64,000 bases of DNA, taken from NCBI RefSeq assembly GCF_033118175.1, contig NC_083714.1, forward strand, positions 62,001 to 126,000, in the 5' to 3' direction. Each line of letters begins with the position of its first letter. Positions within the stretch are counted from its first letter, which is position 1. The stretch comes from Dama dama. Its lineage: Eukaryota; Chordata; Mammalia; Artiodactyla; Cervidae. Both the position numbers and the translations under genes were made by a program. Below are positions 37,300 through 49,444 of this stretch, piece after piece. The notes below the pieces were generated by a model. That model was not told where the DNA came from. It worked only from the letters and a program-made list of their open reading frames with translations, and made no database searches.

Positions 37300-40200
37300 A
37301 GGTGTGAAAAATATGAAGTGCTTCAAATGGTGTGAAATACATGAGGAGCATGAAACGGTCTGAAAAATGGGAGGAGCATGAAGGTGTGCTCCAAAACATG
37401 AAGAGCCTGAAAAGGTGTGAAAAATATGAAGAGCTTCAAAAGGTGTCAAAAATATCAAGAACTTCAAAAGGTGTCAAAAATGAGATGAGCATGAAACGGT
37501 CTGAATAATAGGAGGAACATGAAGTGGTGTTGAAAAACATGAAGAGACTGAAAAGGTGTGAAAAATATGAAGTGCTTCAAATGGTGTGAAATACATGAGG
37601 AGCATGAAACGGTCTGAAAAATGGGAGGAGCATGAAGGTGTGCTCCAAAACATGAAGAGCCTGAAAAGGTGTGAAAAATATGAAGAGCTTCAAAAGGTGT
37701 AAAATATATGACGAGCATGAAACAGTCTGAAAATTAGTAGGAGCATATAGTGGTGTTGAAAAACATGAAGAGCCTGAAAAGGTGTGAAAAATATGAAGAG
37801 CTTCCAAAATTGTCAAAATTATTAGGAGCATGAAACGGTCTGAAAAATAGGAGGAGCATGAAACGGTTGGAAAAATAGGAGGAGCATGAAACGGTGTTGA
37901 AAAACATGAAGAGCCTGAAAACGTGTGTAAAATAGGAGCAGCTTCAAAAGGTGTCAAAAATATGAGGTGCATGAAACGGTCAGAAAAATAGGAGGAGCAT
38001 GAAGCGGTGTTCAAAACATGAAGAGCCTGAAAAGGTGTGAAAAATATGAAGAGCTTCAAAAGGTGTGAAAAATGAGAGGAGCATGAAACGGTCTGAAAAA
38101 TAGGAGGAGCATTAAGCGGTCTGAAAATTAGGAGGAGCAAGAAGCGGTCTGAAAATTAGGAGGAGCAAGAAGCGGTGTTGAAAAACCTGAAGAGCCTGAA
38201 AATGTGTCAAAAATATGAAAAGCTTTAAAAGTTGTGAAAAATATGAAGAGCTTCAAAAGGTGTCAAAAATGAGATGAGCATGAAACGGTCTGAAAAATAG
38301 GAGGAGCATGAAGTGGTGTTCAAAACATGAAGAGCCTGAAAATGTTTGAAATATTTGAAGAGCTTCAAAATTTGTCAGAAATATGAGGAGCATGAAATGG
38401 TCTGAAATATAGGAGGAGCATGAAACGGTGTTCAAAAACATGAAGAGCCTGAAATGTTGTGAAAAATATGAAGAGCTTCAAAAGGTGTGAAAAATATGAA
38501 GAGCTTCAAAATGTGTCAAAAATATGAGGAGCATGAAACGGTGTGAAATATAGGAGGAGCATGAAACGGTGTTCAAAAACATTAAGAGCCTGCAATGGTG
38601 TGAAAAATATGAAGAGCTTCAAAAGCTGTCAAAAATATGAGGAGCATGAAACGGTCTGAAAAATAGGAGGAGCATGAAGCTGTGCTCAAATACATGAAGA
38701 GCCTGGGAAGGTGGGAAAAATATGAAGAGTTTCTAAATGTGTGAAAAATATGAGGAGCATGAAACGGTCTCAAAAATAGGAGGAGCATGAAGTGGTGTTG
38801 AAAAACATGAAGAGCCTGAAAAGGTGTGAAAAATATGAAGAGCTTCAAAAGGTGTCAATAATAAGAGGTGCGTGAAACAGTTTGAAATATAGGAGGAGCA
38901 AGAAACGATCTGAAAAATAGGAGGAGCATGAAGCGGTGTTGAAAAACATGAAGAGCCTGAAAAGGTGTGACAAATATAAAGAGATTCAAAAGGTGTGAAA
39001 AATATGAGGAGCATTAAACGGTCTGAAAAATAGGAGAAGCATGAAACGGTGTTAGAAACATGAAGAGCATGAAAAGGTGTGAAAAAAAGGAAGAGTTTCA
39101 AAAGGTGTCAAAAATATGAGGAACATGAAACGTTTTGAAAAATAGAAGGAGCATGAATCGGTGTGGAAAAACATGATGAGCCTGAAAAGGTGTGAAAAAT
39201 ATGAAGAGCTTCAAAAGGTGTGAAATATATGAAGAGCATGAAACGGTCTGAAAAATAGGAGGAGCATAAAGCGGTGTTCAAAACCATGAAGAGCCTGAAA
39301 AGGAGTGAATAATATGAAGAGCTTCAAAATGTGTCATAAATATGAGGAGCATGAAACCGTCTCAAAATTAGGAGGAGCAAGAAGCAGTGTTCAAAAATAT
39401 GGAGAGCCTGAAAAGGTATGAGAAATATGAAGAGCCTCAAAAGGTGTCTAAAATATGAAGAGCATGAAACGTTCTGAAAAATAGGAGGAGCATGAAACGG
39501 TGTTCAAAAACATGAAGTGCCTGAAAAGGAGTGAAAAATATGAACAGCTTCAAAAGATGTCAAAAATATGAGGAGCATGAAACGGTCTGAAAATAGGAGG
39601 AGCATGAAGCGGTGTTGAAAAACATGAAGAGCCTGAAAAGGTGTGAAAAATATGAAGAGCTTCAAAAGTTGTCAAAAATATGAGGAGCATGAAACGTTCT
39701 GAAAATAGGAGGAGCATGAAGCGGTGTTGAAAAACATGAAGAGCCTGAAAAGGTGTTAAAAATATGAAGAGCTTCAAAAGATTTGAAAAATATGAGTAGC
39801 ATGAACAGGTCTGAAAAATGGGAGGAGCATGAAGGTGTGCTCCAAAACATGAAGAGCCTGAAAAGGTGTGAAAAATATGAAGAGCTTCAAAAGGTGTGAA
39901 AAATATGAAGAGCTTCAAAAGGTGTGAAAAATGAGAGGAGCATGAAACGTTATGAAAAATAGAAGGAGCATGAAGCGGTGTTCTAAAACATCAAGAGGCT
40001 GAAAAGGTGTGGAAAATAGGAAGAGCTTCAAAAGGTGTCAAAAATATGAGGAGCATGAAACGGTCTGAAAAATACGAGGAGCATGAAACGGTGTTGAAAA
40101 ACATGAAGAGCCTGGAATGGTGCGAAAAATATGAAGAGCTTCAAAAGGTGTGAAAAATATGAAGAGCTTCAAAAGGTGTCAAAAATATGAGGAGCATGAC

Positions 40201-41080
40201 ACGGTCTGAAAAATAGGAGAAGCATGAAGCGGTGTTCAAAAACATGAAGAGCCTGGAATGGTGCGAAAAATATGAAGAGCTTCAAAAGGTGTGAAAAATA
40301 TGAAGAGCTTCAAAAGATTTGAAAAATATGAGGAGCATGAAAAGTTCTGAAAAATAGGAGGAGCATGAAGGTGTGCTCCAAAACATGAAGAGCCTGAAAA
40401 GGTGTGAAAAATATGAAGAGATTCAAAAGGTGTGAAAAATATCAAGAGCTTCAAGAGGTGTCAAAAATGAGATGAGCATGAAACGGTCTGAAAAATAGGA
40501 GGAACATGAAGTGGTGTTGAAAAACATGAAGAGACTGAAAAGGTGTGAAAAATATGAAGTGCTTCAAATGGTGTGAAATACATGAGGAGCATGAAAAGTT
40601 CTGAAAAATGGGAGGAGCATGAAGCGGTGTTTAAAAACATGAAGATCCTGAAAAGGTGTGAAAAATATGAAGAGCTTCAAAAGGTTTGAAAAATACCAAT
40701 AGCTTCAAAAGGTGTCAAAAATGAGATGAGCATGAAACGGTCTGAATAATAGGAGGAATATGAAGTGGTGTTGAAAAACATGAAGAGCCTGAAAAGGTGT
40801 GAAAAATATGAAGAGCTTCAAAAGGTGTGAAAAATATGAGGAACATGAAACAGTCTGAAATTTAGTAGGAGCATATAGCGGTGTTGAAAAATATGAAGAG
40901 CCTGAAAAGGTGTGAAAAATATGAAGAGCTTCCAAAATTGTCAAAAATATGAGGAGCATGAAACGGTCTGAAAAATAGGAGGAGCATGAAACGGTAGGAA
41001 AAATAGGAGGAACATGAAACGGTGTTGAAAAACATGAAGAGCCTGAAAACGTGTGGAAAATAGGAGGAGCTTCAAATTGT
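37300..41080 (+). repeat. Segmental repeats R3 with a GTGTGCTCC D-subunit variant
   Basis: Two related stretches, 37.3-38.0 kb and 40.4-41.1 kb, lie 3,128-3,241 bp apart. GAGCATATAG occurs at 37741 and 40869; CTGAATAATAGGAGGAA occurs at 37501 and 40742. A rare D tail, GAAGGTGTGCTCC, occurs at 37380, 37634, 39831 and 40367. The 252-bp spacing of the first two is nine subunits. The two offsets differ by exactly one 113-bp unit. Confidence 0.8.
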
Positions 41081-42099
41081 TTCAAAATATGAGGAGCATG
41101 AACGGTCTGAAAAATAGGAGGAGCATGAAGAGGTGTTGAAAAACATGAAGAGCTTCAAAAGGTGTGAAATATATGAAGAGCTTCAAAAGGTGTGAAAAAT
41201 ATGAAGAGCTTCAAAAGGTGTGAAATACCTGAGGAGAATGAAACGGTCTGAAAAATAGGAGGAGCATGAAGCAGTGTTAAAAACATGAAGAGCCTGTAAA
41301 AGTGTGAAAAATATGAAAAGCTTCAAAAGGTGTCAAAAATATGAGGATCATGAAACGGTCTGAAAAATAGGAGGAGCATGAAGCGGTGTTCAAAATATGC
41401 AGAGACAGAAAAGGTGTGAAAAATATGAAGAGATTCAAAAGTTGTCAAAAATATGAAGAGCATACAAAGGTCTGTAAAATAGGAGGAGCATGAAGAGGTG
41501 TTCAAAAACATGAAGAGCCTGAAAACGTCTGAAAAATATGAAGAGCTTCAAAAGGTGTCAAAAATATGAGGAACATGAAACGGTCTGAAAAATAGGAGGA
41601 GCATGAAGCGGTGTTCAAAAACATGAAGAGTCTGGAAAGGTGTGAATAATAGGAAGAGCTTCAAAAGGTGTCAAAAATATGAGGAGCATGAAACGGTCTG
41701 AAAAATAAGAGGAGCATGAAGTGGTGTTGAAAAACAAGAAGAGCCTGAAAAGTGTGAAAAATATGAAAGGCTTCAAAAGGTGTCAAAAGTATTTGGAGCA
41801 TAAAAAGGTCTGAAAAATAGTAGCAGCAAGAAACGGTGTTCAAAAACATGAAGAGCCTGAGAAGGTGTGAAAAATATGAAGAGCTTCAAAAGGTGACAAA
41901 AATATTAACAGCATGAAACGTTCTGAAAAAAGGAGGAGCATGAGGCGGTGTTGAAAAACATGAAGAGACTGAAAAGGTGTGAAGAATATGAAGAGCTTCA
42001 CAAGGTGTCAAATATATGAGGAGCACGAAACGGTCTGAAAAATAGGAGGAGCATGAAACGGTGTTGAAAAACATGAAAAGCGTGAAAAGGTGTGAAAAA

Positions 42100-43620
42100 T
42101 AAGAAGACCTTCAAAAGATGTCAAATATATGAGGAGCACGAAACGGTCTGAAAAATATGAGGAGCATGAAACGGTGTTCAAAAACATGAAGAGCCTGAAA
42201 AGGTGTGAAATACATGAAGAGCTTTAAAAGGTGTCAAATATATGAGGAGCATGAAACGGTCTGAAAATAGGAGGAGCATGAAACGGTGTTGAAAAACTTG
42301 AAAAGCATGAAAAGGTGTGAAAAATAAGAAGAGCTTCAAAAGATGTCAAATATATGAGGAGCAGGAAACGGTCTGAAAAATAGGAGAAGCATGAAATGGT
42401 GTTGAAAAACATGAAAAGCATGAAAAGGTGTGAAAAATAAGAAGAGCTTTAAAAGGTGTCAAATATGTGAGGAGCATGAAACGGTCGGAAAATAGGAGGA
42501 GCATGAAACGGTGTTGAAAAACATGAAAAGGTGTGAAAAATAAGAAGAGCTTCAAAAGATGTCAAATATATGAGGAGCAGGAAACGGTCTGAAAAATAGG
42601 AGGAGCATGAAACGGTGTTCAAAAACCTGAAGAGCCTGAAAAGGTTTGAAAAATATGAAGAGCATGAAAATGTGTGAAAAATATGAGGAGCATAAACTGT
42701 GTTCAAAAACATGAAGATCTACAAAAGGTGTGAAAAATATGAAGAGCGTCAAAAGGTCTCAAAGAAATGAGGAGCATGAAACGGTCTGAAAATAGAAGGA
42801 GCATGAAGAGGTGTTGAAAAACATGAAGAACCTGAAAAGGTGTGAAAAATATGAAAAGCTTCAAAATGTGTCAAAAATATGAGGAGCATGAAACGGTCTG
42901 AAAAATAGGAGGAGCATTAAGCGGTGTTGAAAAACATGAAGAACCTGAAAAGCTGTGAAAAATATGAAAAGCTTCAAAAGGTGTGAAAAATATGAGGAGC
43001 AGGAAACGATCTTAAAAATAGGAGGAGCATGAAATGGTGTTGAAAAACATGAAAAGCGTGAAAAGGTGTGAAAAATAAGAAGACCTTCAAAAGATGTCAA
43101 ATATATGAGGAGCATAAACGGTCTGAAAAATATGAGGAGCATGAAACGGTGTTCAAAAACTTGAAGAGCCTGAAAAGGTGTGAAATATATGAAGAGCTTT
43201 AAAAGGTGTCAAATATATGAGGAGCATGAAACGGTCTGAAAATAGGAGGAGCATGAAACGGTGTTGAAAAACATGAAAAGCATGAAAAAGTGTGAAAAAT
43301 AAGAAGAGCTTCAAAAGATGTCAAATATATGAGGAGCAGGAAACGGTCTGAAAAATAGGAGGAGCATGAAACGGTGTTCAAAAACCTGAAGAGCCTGAAA
43401 AGGTGTGAAAAATATGAAGAGCATGAAAATGTGTGAAAAATATGAGGAGCATAAACTGTGTTCAAAAACATGAAGATCCAGAAAAGGTGTGAAAAATATG
43501 AAGAGCTTCAAAATGTCTCAAAGAAATGAGGAGCATGAAACGGTTTGAAAATAGAAGGAGCATGAAGAGGTGTTCAAAAACATGAAGAACCTGAAAAGGT
43601 GTGAAAAATATGAAGAGCTT
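42100..43620 (+). repeat. Segmental repeat R4 (offset 759-976 bp)
   Basis: The block beginning GTCAAATATATGAGGAGCAGG at 42561 returns at 43320 (offset 759 bp). Both are followed by ACCTGAAGAGCCTG, GAGCATGAAAATGTGTG, GAGCATAAACTGTG and CTCAAAGAAATGAGG. An earlier part, with GTCAAATA at 42233 and 43209, is offset 976 bp, so about 217 bp differ between the copies. Variant AAATAAGAAGAGCTTC and GATGTCAAATATATG are enriched here and rare elsewhere. Confidence 0.83.
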
Positions 43621-43940
43621 CAAAATGTGTCAAAAATATGAGGAGCATGAAACGGTCTGAAAAATAGGAGGAGCATGAAGTGGTGTTGAAAAACATGAAG
43701 AGCCTGAAAAGGTGTGAAAAATATGAAGAGCTTCAAACGGTGTGAAAATTATCAGGAGCATGAAACGGTCTGAGAAAGATGAGGAGCATGAAGTGGTCTT
43801 CAAAAACATGTACAGCCTGAAAAGTTGTGAAAAATATGAAGAGCTTCAATAGGTGTGAAAAACAGGAGGAACATGAACCGGCGTTCAAAAATATGAAGAG
43901 CCTGAAAAGGTGTGAAAAATATGAAGTGCTTCAAAAGGTG

Positions 43941-46538
43941 TCAACAATATGAGGAGCATGAAACGGTCTGAAAAATAGGAGGAGCAAGAAGCGGTGTTGA
44001 ACAACAAGAAGAGACGGAAAAGGTGTGAAAAATATGAAGAGCTTCAAAAGGTTTCAAAAATATGAGGAGCTTGAAATGGTCTGAAAAATAGGACGAGCAT
44101 GAAACGGTGTTCAAAAACATGAAGAGCATGAAAAGGTGTGAAAATTATGAAGAGCTTCAAAAGGTGTGAAAAACATGAGGAGAATGAAACGGTCTGAAAA
44201 ATAGGAGGAGCATGAAGCAGTGTTCAAATCATGAAGAGCCTGAAAAAGTGTGAAAAATATGAAGATCTTCAAAAGTTTGAAAAATATGAAGACCCTGAAA
44301 AGGTGTCAAAAATGAGATGAGCATGAAACAGTCTGAAAAGTAGGAGGAGCATGAAGTGTTGTTCAAAAAGGTGAAGAGCCTGGAAAGGTGTGAAAAATAT
44401 GAAGAGCTTCAAAAGGTGTGAAATACCTGAGGAGCATGAAACGGTCTGAAAAATAGGAGGAGCATGAAGTGTTGTTCAAAACATGAAGAGCCTGAAAAAG
44501 TGTGAAAAATATGAAGAGCTTCAAAAAATGTCAAAAATATGAGGAGCATGAAATGGTCTCAAATATAGGAGAATCATGCAGCGGTGTTTAAAACTATAAA
44601 CAGCCTGAAAAAGTGTGAAAAACATGAAGAGCTTCAAAAGGTTTGAAAAATAGGAGGAGCATGAAGCGGTGCTCAAAAACATGAAGAGCCTGAAAAAGTG
44701 TGAAAAATATGAAGAGCTTATAAAATTGTCAAAAATATGAGGAGCATGAAGAGATGTTCAAAAACATGAAGAGGCTGATAAGGTGTGAAAAACATGAAGA
44801 GCTTCAAAAGGTTTGAAAAATAGGAGGAGCATGAAGCGGTGCTCAAAAACATGAAGAGCCTGAAAAAGTGTGAAAAATATGAAGAGCTTATAAAATTGTC
44901 AAAAATATGAGGAGCATGAAGAGATGTTCAAAAACATGAAGAGGCTGATAAGGTGTGAAAAACATGAAGAGCTTCAAAAGGTTTGAAAAATAGGAGGAGC
45001 ATGAAGCGGTGTTCAAAAACATGAAGGGCCTGAAAACGTGTGAAAAATATGAAGAGCTTCAAAAGGAGTCAAAAATATGCGGAGCCTGAAACGATCTGAA
45101 AAATAGGAGGAGCATGAAGCGGTGTTGAAAAACATGAAGAGCCGGAAAAGGTGTGAAAAATAAGAGGAGCATGAAACGCTCTGAAATATAGGTGGATCAT
45201 GAAGCGGTGTTGAAAAACATGAAGAGCCTGAAAAGGAGTGATAAATGTGAAGAGCTTCAAAAGGTGTCAAAAATATGAGGAGCATGAAACGGTCTGAAAA
45301 ATAGGAGGAGCATGAAACGGTGATCAAAATCATGAAGAATCTGAAAACGTGTGAAAAATATGAAGAGCTTCAAACGGTGTGAAAAATATCAGGAGCATGA
45401 AACGGTCTGAAAAAGATGAGGAGCATGAAGTGGTCTTCAAAAACATGTACAGCCTGAAAAGGTGTGAAAAATATGAAGAGCTTCAAAAGGTGTGAAAAAC
45501 AGGAGGAACATGAAAAGGTCTGAAAAATAGGAGTAGCATGAAGAGGTGTTCAAAAACATGAAGAGGCTGATAAGGTGTGAAAAACATGAAGAGCTTCAAA
45601 AAGTTTGAAAAATAGGAGGAGCATGAAGCGGTGTTAAAAAACATGAAGAGCCTAAAAAAGTGTGAAAAATATGAAGAGCTTATAAAATTGTCAAAAATAT
45701 GAGGAGCATGAAGAGATGTTCAAAAACATGAAGAGGCTGATAAGGTGTGAAAAACATGAAGAGCTTCAAAAGGTTTGAAAAATAGGAGGAGCATGAAGCG
45801 GTCCTAAAAAACATGAAGAGCCTGAAAAAGTGTGAAAAATATGAAGAGTTTATAAAATTGTCAAAAATATGAGGAGCATGAAACGGTCTGAAAAATACGA
45901 GCAGCCTGAAACCGTCTGACAAATAGGAGGAGCATGAAGCGGTGTTCAAAAACATGAAGGGCCTGAAAACGTGTGAAAAATATGAAGAGCTTCAAAAGGA
46001 GTCAAAAATATGCGGAGCCTGAAATGATCTGAAAAATAGGAGGAGCATGAAGCGGAGTTGAAAAACATGAAGAGCCGGAAAAGGTGTGAAAAATGTGAAG
46101 AGTTTCAGAAGGTGTCAAAAATATGAGGAGCATGAAACGCTCTGAAATATAGGAGGATCATGAAGCGGTGTTGAAAAACATGAAGAGCCTGAAAAGGTGT
46201 GATAAATGTGAAGAGCTTCAAAAGGTGTCAAAAATATGAGGAGTATGAAACGGTCTGAAAAATAGGAGGAGCATGAAACGGTGATCAAAAACATGAAGAA
46301 TCTGAAAACGTGTGAAAAATATGAAGAGCTTCAAACGGTGTGAAAATTATCAGGAGCATGAAACGGTCTGAGAAAGATGAGGAGCATGAAGTGGTCTTCA
46401 AAAACATGTACAGCCTGAAAAGGTGTGAAAAATATGAAGAGCTTCAATAGGTGTGAAAAACAGGAGGAACATGAACCGGCGTTCAAAAATATGAAGAGCC
46501 TGAAAAGGTGTGAAAAATATGAAGTGCTTCAAAAGGTG
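43941..46538 (+). repeat. Zone 5 HOR copy 1 (2,598 bp)
   Basis: From the GGAGCAAGAAG landmark unit to the next one. CATGCAG lies 634 bp in (44575), followed by two 170-bp modules (44714, 44884), the GGGCCTG/GCGGAGCCTG segment (45026), then a second partial round with one 170-bp module (45676) and a variant one (45846). Copy 6 has the same length and internal order, offset 10,385 bp, so both derive from the same composite ancestor. Confidence 0.9.
44714..45025 (+). repeat. 170-bp six-subunit module, 2 copies
   Basis: Module starts at GAGCTTATAAAATTG and returns at exactly 170 bp (44714, 44884). It includes GAAGAGATGTTC, GAGGCTGATAAGG and GAAGCGGTGCTC. Six subunits in place of the usual four make the local period 170 bp. 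Confidence 0.9.
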
Positions 46539-47311
46539 TCAACAATATGAGGAGCATGAAACGGTCTGAAAAATAGGAGGAGCAAGAAGCGGTGTTGAAA
46601 AACAAGAAGAGACGGAAAAGGTGTGAAAAATATGAAGAGCTTCAAAAGGTTTCCAAAATATGAGGAGCTTGAAATGGTCTGAAAAATAGGACGAGCATGA
46701 AACGGTGTTCAAAAACATGAAGAGCATGAAAAAGTGTGAAAATTATGAAGAGCTTCAAAAGGTGTGAAAAACATGAGGAGAATGAAACGGTCTGAAAAAT
46801 AGGAGGAGCATGAAGCAGTGTTCAAAACATGAAGAGCCGGAAAAAGTGTGAAAAATATGAAGATCTTCAAAAGTTTGAAAAATATGAAGACCCTGAAAAG
46901 GTGTCAAAAATGAGATGAGCATGAAACAGTCTGAAAAGTAGGAGGAGCATGAAGTGTTGTTCAAAAAGGTGAAGAGCCTGAAAAGGTGTGAAAAATATGA
47001 AGAGCTTCAAAAGGTGTGAAATACCTGAGGAGCATGAAACGGTCTGAAAAATAGGAGGAGCATGAAGTGTTGTTCAAAACATGAAGAGCCTGAAAAAGTG
47101 TGAAAAATATGAAGAGCTTCAAAAAATGTCAAAAATATGAGGAGCATGAAATGGTCTCAAATATAGGAGAATCATGCAGCGGTGTTTAAATCTATAAACA
47201 GCCTGAAAAAGTGTGAAAAACCTGAAGAGCTTCAAAAGGTTTGAAAAATAGGAGGAGCATGAAGCGGTGCTCAAAAACATGAAGAGCCTGAAAAAGTGTG
47301 AAAAATATGAA

Positions 47312-47793
47312 GAGCTTATAAAATTGTCAAAAATATGAGGAGCATGAAGAGATGTTCAAAAACATGAAGAGGCTGATAAGGTGTGAAAAACATGAAGAGC
47401 TTCAAAAGGTTTGAAAAATAGGAGGAGCATGAAGCGGTGCTCAAAAACATGAAGAGCCTGAAAAAGTGTGAAAAATATGAAGAGCTTATAAAATTGTCAA
47501 AAATATGAGGAGCATGAAGAGATGTTCAAAAACATGAAGAGGCTGATAAGGTGTGAAAAACATGAAGAGCTTCAAAAGGTTTGAAAAATAGGAGGAGCAT
47601 GAAGCGGTGCTCAAAAACATGAAGAGCCTGAAAAAGTGTGAAAAATATGAAGAGCTTATAAAATTGTCAAAAATATGAGGAGCATGAAGAGATTTTCAAA
47701 AACATGAAGAGGCTGATAAGGTGTGAAAAACATGAAGAGCTTCAAAAGGTTTGAAAAATAGGAGGAGCATGAAGCGGTGTTCAAAAACATGAA
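47312..47793 (+). repeat. 170-bp six-subunit module, 3 copies
   Basis: GAGCTTATAA at 47312, 47482 and 47652, spacing 170 bp each. This is the highest copy number of the module in the window. The third copy has GAGATTTTC for GAGATGTTC. Confidence 0.9.
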
Positions 47794-48835
47794 GGGCCTG
47801 AAAACGTGTGAAAAATATGAAGAGCTTCAAAAAGAGTCAAAAATATGCGGAGCCTGAAACGATCTGAAAAATAGGAGGAGCATGAAGCGGTGTTGAAAAA
47901 CATGAAGAGCCTGAAAAGGTGTGACAAATGTGAAGAGCTTCAAAAGGTGTCAAAAATATGAGGAGCATGAAACGCTCTGAAATATAGGTGGATCATGAAG
48001 CGGTGTTGAAAAACATGAAGAGCCTGAAAAGGTGTGATAAATGTGAAGAGCTTCAAAAGGTGTCAAAAATATGAGGAGCATGAAACGGTCTGAAAAATAG
48101 GAGGAGCATGAAACGGTGATCAAAATCATGAAGAATCTGAAAACGTGTGAAAAATATGAACAGCTTCAAACGGTGTGAAAAATATCAGGAGCATGAAACG
48201 GTCTGAAAAAGATGAGGAGCATGAAGTGTTCTTCAAAAACATGTACAGCCTGAAAAGGTGTGAAAAATATGAAGAGCTTCAAAAGGTGTGAAAAACAGGA
48301 GGAACATGAAGCGGTCTGAAAAATAGGAGGAGCATGAAGCAGTGTTCAAAACATGAAGAGCCGGAAAAAGTGTGAAAAATATGAAGATCTTAAAAATTTT
48401 GAAAAATATGAAGACCCTGAAAAGGTGTCAAAAATGAGATGAGCATGAAACAGTCTGAAAAGTAGGAGGAGCATGAAGTGTTGTTCAAAAAGGTGAAGAG
48501 CCTGAAAAGGTGTGAAAAATATGAAGAGCTTCAAAAGGTGTGAAATACCTGAGGAGCATGAAACGGTCTGAAAAATAGGAGGAGCATGAAGTGTTGTTCA
48601 AAATATGAAGAGCCTGAAAAAGTGTGAAAAATATGAAGAGCTTCAAAAAATGTCAAAAATATGAGGAGCATGAAATGGGCTCAAATATAGGAGAATCATG
48701 CAGCGGTGTTTAAAACTATAAACAGCATGAAAAAGTGTGAAAAACATGAAGAGCTTCAAAAGGTTTGAAAAATAGGAGGAGCATGAAGCGGTGCTCAAAA
48801 ACATGAAGAGCCTGAAAAAGTGTGAAAAATATGAA

Positions 48836-48977
48836 GAGCTTATAAAATTGTCAAAAATATGAGGAGCATGAAGAGATGTTCAAAAACATGAAGAGGCTGA
48901 TAAGGTGTGAAAAACATGAAGAGCTTCAAAAGGTTTGAAAAATAGGAGGAGCATGAAGCGGTGTTCAAAAACATGAA
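48836..48977 (+). repeat. 170-bp six-subunit module, single copy
   Basis: One GAGCTTATAA at 48836, 139 bp after CATGCAG at 48697 and followed directly by the GGGCCTG segment. Confidence 0.85.
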
Positions 48978-49444
48978 GGGCCTGAAAACGTGTGAAAAAT
49001 ATGAAGAGCTTCAAAAGGAGTCAAAAATATGCGGAGCCTGAAACGATCTGAAAAATAGGAGGAGCATGAAGCGGTGTTGAAAAACATGAAGAGCCGGAAA
49101 AGGTGTGAAAAATAAGAGGAGCATGAAACGCTCTGAAATATAGGTGGATCATGAAGCGGTGTTGAAAAACATGAAGAGCCTGAAAAGGAGTGATAAATGT
49201 GAAGAGCTTCAAAAGGTGTCAAAAATATGAGGAGCATGAAACGGTCTGAAAAATAGGAGGAGCATGAAACGGTGATCAAAATCATGAAGAATCTGAAAAC
49301 GTGTGAAAAATATGACGAGCTTCAAACGGTGTGAAAAATATCAGGAGCATGAAACGGTCTGAAAAAGATGAGGAGCATGAAGTGGTCTTCAAAAACATGT
49401 ACAGCCTGAAAAGGAGTGAAAAATATGAAGAGCTTCAAAAGGTG

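Larger units (their letters stand above)
22600..43730 (+). repeat. Zone 4: diverged units with short-range duplications
   Basis: Twenty-one kilobases of diverged 113-bp units with no dominant higher-order period. Subunit insertions (extra B) and deletions are frequent, for example a triple B run at about 25124-25210. Several local duplications are listed separately. Between them, at 22.6-27.4, 31.3-32.0, 32.9-34.1, 34.8-37.3 and 41.1-42.0 kb, I see only diverged satellite units. There is no gene, RNA gene or mobile element. Confidence 0.85.
46539..49444 (+). repeat. Zone 5 HOR copy 2 (2,906 bp, composite)
   Basis: CATGCAG is at 47173, again 634 bp from the start, followed by three 170-bp modules. 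A second, start-less round begins near 48300 with its own CATGCAG at 48697 and one 170-bp module at 48836. The copy is thus two fused partial rounds. The first unit has GGTTTCCAAAATATG in place of GGTTTCAAAAATATG, a marker shared with copies 3, 4 and 6. Confidence 0.88.

Noticed and set aside
37577..38140. Longest minus-strand open frame (187 codons), and others of 60-183 codons, rich in Phe, Leu, Ser and His
   Set aside because: These are repeat by-products. The same DNA is open in rotating frames, all stops fall at three recurrent TGA positions, and the frames start and stop at arbitrary points of the 113-bp unit. There is no common start context and no plausible domain.
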